From the NCBI GenBank assembly GCA_018350325.1, contig JAEVLN010000021.1, positions 434,001-498,000 on the forward strand: DNA of 64,000 bases, read 5' to 3'. The translations under genes and the position numbers were made by a program. The DNA comes from Globodera rostochiensis. Taxonomy: Eukaryota; Nematoda; Chromadorea; Rhabditida; Heteroderidae. Shown piece after piece: positions 59,819 through 64,000 of this stretch. Each line of letters begins with the position of its first letter. Position 1 is the first letter of the stretch. The notes below the pieces were generated by a model, which searched no databases, had not been told where the DNA came from, and was given only the letters and a program-made list of their open reading frames with translations.

Positions 59819-61720
59819 GTATTTTGATATGTAAACGGTTTCTGAAGCTTTTCATACCGGCGAGAAAAAAATCCCGAAACCGCTTTGGTCGAACATGCCA
59901 AAAACAGTTTTTCCGGTTTTAACCCGTTTTGCTTGGAGAAAGCTCTCCGGTTTTATCCATCCCCCTAAAAGACAATCTGATTCTGCATCGAATTCAAACA
60001 ATCTGCGCACAAAAGAGCCGCTCAAGGCCATGGATCGCTAATGCGGATTGAATTTTATCATTTACATAGAAGTTTTTGAACTCACAGCGTTAGTAAAAAA
60101 ATATAAATATGAATTAAAAATGAATTACGATAAATCACAAACGAAGAAGAAACATAGCAAATTTGATCAAAAATGATTATTTTACGAATTAAAAATGCAA
60201 AAAAATGATAGAACACCAAATAGTAAAACAAAAAGTTAATTAAAGATTTGTTATTTTGCAAAACAAAAAGTAAATAAATTATTTTAATAAATTAAACAAA
60301 AATCTAATGATTGGAAAGTTCTAAATTGAATTCCGGGCCCTTATTATAGCCAGTATTTGGAAAAATTTGCACGGTTTTTAACGCTTTCAATCAAAAGCTG
60401 AGACGCCAGATGTAATCGCGATAATTAGTTATCTGGAAAAACAAGTATCGACATATTTCAATTAATTAAACGAAGTTAATCAAGTATGTTAACCATAAAA
60501 ATAATTTGTTTGAATAAAATCCAAATAAAATCAATAAATAAAATTGCAAAGTTGTCTGAACAAATGCCATCTCAGAAGCGACATAGTTGGCAAAGGCAAA
60601 AGTTTAAAAAGAATAAAATGGTAAACGCGACTCGTTTTTATTATAAAAAGCATTAACAAATTCTCACAAAGATCGCTCTCGAATAAATCAGCTTAAAACA
60701 ATTTGCATACAAATATAAACCGAGTTATAAAGAAAAAATAGATGAATATAATAATTATTGGACGAGCAAAATTTGGAAAAATATAAATAATGACAAAAAA
60801 TAATTAAATAAATTTGAATTGAAATTTTTAAACATCCAAGTTTTAGTGATTACTATATAAAATGTCGATGGAAGGAATAAAAAAAATTCATGGTCAACGA
60901 CAAGGTATAAATCAGAAGCCGAAATAATCAACAAAAAAACATAAACAATCTGTATCAAAAAACGGAAATGGAGATTATTGAAAACATTTAAATACATACA
61001 GAAAAACACACAGAGACGCTTCAAGTGCCGTAGTGGCTGAAACAAGATTTTTTTAATTAACAGTTGATGAAATCATGGATGCAACAAAATATTACAAAAT
61101 ATTCTTTAAATAAATTTCAATATATAATATGTTTTGGTGTAATAAGCATGAAAATAACATAACCCAAAAATAACTAGAATTTTACATTAGCATTGAAAAT
61201 TACTCAAAATATAAAATGGAGCTACGGATGCAAAAAACCCAATCGCGATATTTTTTGCAAATATTTAAACACAAATAAGCAGAACAAGGAACAAAAGTTA
61301 GGCCATCACAAATGCAAACGGTAAATTAATTATCATGACTTAAATTTGATAAAGATAAAACGAATTGCTTTTGTTAATATAATTTTTATTTAGCCTTTAG
61401 CCGTTAATAATTTATAAGATTTATTTTAAGGAAGATTTGTTTCTATTTAATTCTGAACACATAAATCTACGAATTGCTATACCCTTGAGGAGGGTCAACA
61501 GAGCAATTAAACTCTGTTCAACTGCTACTTCTTTAAAAGATTGGGCCGCACTAATTTAAAAATGGAACATATAAGCACTTTTTTATTTTATTTAATCAAT
61601 GCAAATATTAAATCTTAAATCCTTTTATATCATAAGACAACCTAGAAAAAATAAAATATCTAAAACTACGATTGAAAAACAAGGCATTAAAATATCTTGT
61701 AATTAATAATACTAACATAT
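59819..61720. other. GC-richer island, then AT-rich DNA
   Basis: 59830-60050 is GC-richer, with repeated CCGGTTTTA-type words (TCCGGTTTTAACC, CTCCGGTTTTATCC), perhaps part of an unclassified transposon. The rest is AT-rich. A 96-codon minus-strand frame (61045-60755) is Phe/Leu/Ile-rich and opens without a recognised domain, so it was not accepted as a gene. Confidence 0.4.
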
Positions 61721-61721
61721 T

Positions 61722-62082
61722 TGGCGCCGACCCCCCCCCCCCACTAAAAGTGAATAAAAATTCTCAAAAATTTGTTTGCCAAATTAAAAAATTTTTCAAA
61801 ATTTGAATTTTCCGGGCATATTTGGGTCCGGAATTCCGGTTTTCGGACATTTGGGATCCGGTTACTTCTCTTCAAAATTAAAACAAATTTAAAAAATTAT
61901 CGGCTCTAATGTCATTCGGAAATTATTCAAAAAAAAACAAAAATTTTACCTCTAAAAATTAAAAAACCCCGCAACCCCGACCCCGACCAATTTGGGTAAC
62001 CCCGACCCCGACCCCGACAGTCCCGCCCCCGCAAAACCACGACCCCGCCCCGATAGTCCCGCCCCCGCAAAACCCCTATGGT
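61722..62082 (+). repeat. C-rich repeat island
   Basis: Starts GGCGCCGA followed by C13. It then has two CATTTGGG(T/A)TCCGG-like words at ~61818-61862. Last comes an irregular CCCCGA array (61967-62080) that includes two copies of AGTCCCGCCCCCGCAAAACC. It is low-complexity or transposon-derived; no gene is present. Confidence 0.55.
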
Positions 62083-62379
62083 AGTCGAAGCATTGGTCGA
62101 AAAATTAAGCTTTTTATTTTACTTCTGAATTTTATAAGTATGCTTTAAAGGTTCAATGTTTATTCAAACTTTTTCGGATTCGAAAGTAATATTTAAGCAA
62201 TCAAAACCATTATTGAGTTTTATGGTGTTGCGCAGCATTCAGGTGCTGTATTAGCTTAATTAGTGTACAAACGCATAAAAAAAGTAAAGTTATTTTATCT
62301 TGTTTTTTTTTATATTTTTTTATCGAATTTTCATTATTTAATTACAACAAATTAAATTAAATTTTATTGAATGTTTAAC

Positions 62380-63373
62380 CAGGCCTGTGCACGGTTACCA
62401 ATTTTCGTAACCGTAACCGCCCGTGCTCAAACACCCGTAACCGTTAACCGCCCGTCTTCAAAATCTCATAACCGTTAACCGCCCGTAACCGCCCGTCCTC
62501 AAAATCTTATAACCGTTAACCGCCCGCGGTTATCCGCGGTTAACCGCCTTATTTAAAAATCAATAAAGTTTTCCAGATTTCGAAAAATCGATTTTTCAAA
62601 ACTAATTATTTCCGATCGTGATGTGGCGTCTTTCTAAAATTAAATCAAAATTGATGTGTATTGAACTTAACAAGAGATTTTTATCAGATATTGTCAATGA
62701 ATAAAATTTTTAATCTCTTTCTAACACCTTCATGATTAAAATCTAACAAAGCGCGACCGAGCAGAGATGATTTTTTCTGTTTTTTGTGCATTAGTTTCCT
62801 AAAGTATTTTAAGAAAAGGAGTGGGGGTTCGGCTGTGCCGATAGGCGCCGCCGAGGAAAAAAATCGAATATCTAACGCCTTATGCTGAGAAAAATCGTCC
62901 AAATTTTAGGTAATTGAGTTCTAAAATGCACTAATTATTTATGTAAATAGAATTTTACTTTTTATATATAAATTTTTGCAAAAAGTTGAAAGAATACTAA
63001 AAAGAAGGGATATTAAAATATAAATAAAAAATAAAATAATTACAGAGGAAGGGGCTAGAACCTATACCAAATAAAATAAGTCAAAGAGTTTCACCACTGA
63101 GCCACTGGATAGACAACGGGACTTGGTGAAATGTGAATAAAAGTCAAGAAATTATAGAGGCAAATCGTCTCAATTCTTAGCAACAACGGATGCGACGGTT
63201 AACCGCGGTTTTAGTGGTCATAACCGTTAACTGACCGTAACCGCGCGTCCTCAAAATCTCATAACCGTTAACCGCCCGTAACCGCGGCCTTTTAAAATTC
63301 GATAACCGTTAACCGCGGGTAACCGCGGTTAACCGCGGATAACCGCGGTTACGGGTAACCGTGCACAGGCCTG
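62380..63373. mobile_element. hAT-type non-autonomous transposon
   Basis: A 994-bp element with a 20-bp perfect terminal inverted repeat, CAGGCCTGTGCACGGTTACC, at 62380-62399 and 63354-63373. It is flanked by the 8-bp duplication TGTTTAAC (62372-62379 and 63374-63381). The CAGG...TGCAC ends and the 8-bp duplication are typical of hAT elements. Both arms carry many copies of AACCGTTAACCGCCCG and CCGCGGTTAACCG, the kind of subterminal array that hAT transposases bind. There is no transposase: the only frame over 70 codons (62902-62684, minus) lacks hAT features. Mobilisation would need a relative elsewhere. Confidence 0.92.
63052..63104 (-). other. Pol III promoter-like boxes inside the hAT element
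   Basis: On the minus strand, TGGCTCAGTGG (63104-63094) fits a tRNA A box. GGTTCTAGCCC (63062-63052) fits a B box (GGTTCNANNCC). They are 31 nt apart. Stems do not close, so this is not a tRNA gene. It may be an old SINE or tRNA fragment carried by the transposon. Confidence 0.4.
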
Positions 63374-63381
63374 TGTTTAAC

Positions 63382-64000
63382 TATTTTACAAAATAAAAAA
63401 CAAATGTTATTTTCCTCTATTTGATACCTTTCATCGTGTTTAGCTATTTTTAAGTGCTTATTAATTGCAATTATTTATTTAATAATTAGAATAAATATTA
63501 GTTTTAAGGTAAGCGATAGAACGTAATTATTAACTTACGTCAAATTTTTTAATAAACTGTATTTATTGGAAACCGCCCCAAAGTCCGGTACGATCCGAAA
63601 TTTCAGTCTCAAAACTATTTTAATAAATTTTAACTTATATTAAGCATTTTTTGTAGCGGTTCCATTTATACGGTTTTTCGGGGACCTGTTGGTATCATCA
63701 CTAAATTTGAACGGCTCGACCTGTACGATGTGCTAAGATATATTATTTAGTTCCTGCCTTTATCATTCATAGCATTTAAAAAAACATTTAAAACAAATAT
63801 TATTATTATTACATCAAATTTAATTTAGATAAATATTTTATTTTGAAATTCATAATTGCAACTTTATCATTTAAATCCAATGGGTGCTGTTTAATTTTGC
63901 TTTTCCTTTTAAAGATTTATTATTTTGTCTCTTTGTTTTTGTTGAAGAGGAACGGTCATCCTTGGCGTTCCGTCTTATCGATTGACCCATTGATTACATA
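63382..64000. other. AT-rich right flank
   Basis: AT-rich DNA with a GC-richer patch at ~63570-63735 (CGCCCCAAAGTCCGGTACG, then CGGTTTTTCGGGGACC), open in short frames only. No feature was recognised. Confidence 0.45.

Noticed and set aside
60755..61045. 96-codon minus-strand frame
   Set aside because: Phe/Leu/Ile/Val-rich with no recognisable membrane-protein family; typical of AT-rich DNA.
1..64000. CRISPR arrays, rRNA genes, bacterial operons
   Set aside because: No regularly spaced repeat-spacer pattern or rRNA signature was seen. Introns and transposon types show the DNA is eukaryotic.

Overview
The window is most likely from an animal with very small introns; a nematode or close relative fits best. 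The supporting evidence is a metazoan-type adenylyl cyclase fragment, GT-AG introns of about 41-60 nt, standard codon use, and several classes of animal DNA transposon. The genus cannot be told from the sequence. Outside the mobile elements the DNA is extremely AT-rich, and nearly gene-free over long stretches apart from short GC-richer islands that may be exons.

The centre of the window (11697-25889) is a nested pair of elements. The outer one is a decayed pogo/Tc5-like DNA transposon with TA target duplications and a CENP-B/DDE-type transposase on the minus strand. A 12,539-bp Maverick/Polinton (12216-24754) sits inside that transposase gene. It has 72-bp terminal inverted repeats beginning AGCAG and a perfect 6-bp target duplication (ACTGTC). 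The duplication covers the Asp-Ser codons of a WDSFRCH motif, so the insertion cut the transposase at a presumed catalytic residue.

The Polinton carries an intact DDE integrase with a chromo-like tail on the left. Next come two tandem, mutually similar helical proteins, one with a signal peptide, that share a CTATAAAAG promoter-like motif. They are followed by a small ORF, a complete protein-primed family B DNA polymerase and a small accessory protein. The polymerase is reconstructed here as seven exons (3465 nt, 1154 aa), with all polymerase and exonuclease motifs visible. The right third has no recognisable capsid, packaging ATPase or protease. It holds a frameshifted, intron-containing piece of a host adenylyl cyclase, an unrecognised two-exon ORF, other coding-like scraps, and G-rich subterminal DNA. 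The element could integrate and copy itself in principle, but looks incomplete for virion formation.

Other elements are: a deleted mariner (1233-2128); an 883-bp non-autonomous element with 8-bp duplications (5528-6410); a 994-bp hAT-type non-autonomous element (62380-63373); two 107/108-bp tandem arrays in inverted orientation 21 kb apart (37.9 and 59.6 kb); and an old dispersed repeat (6.7 and 45.7 kb). A few GC-richer islands in the flanks have open frames and splice-like borders and are listed as low-confidence host exons.
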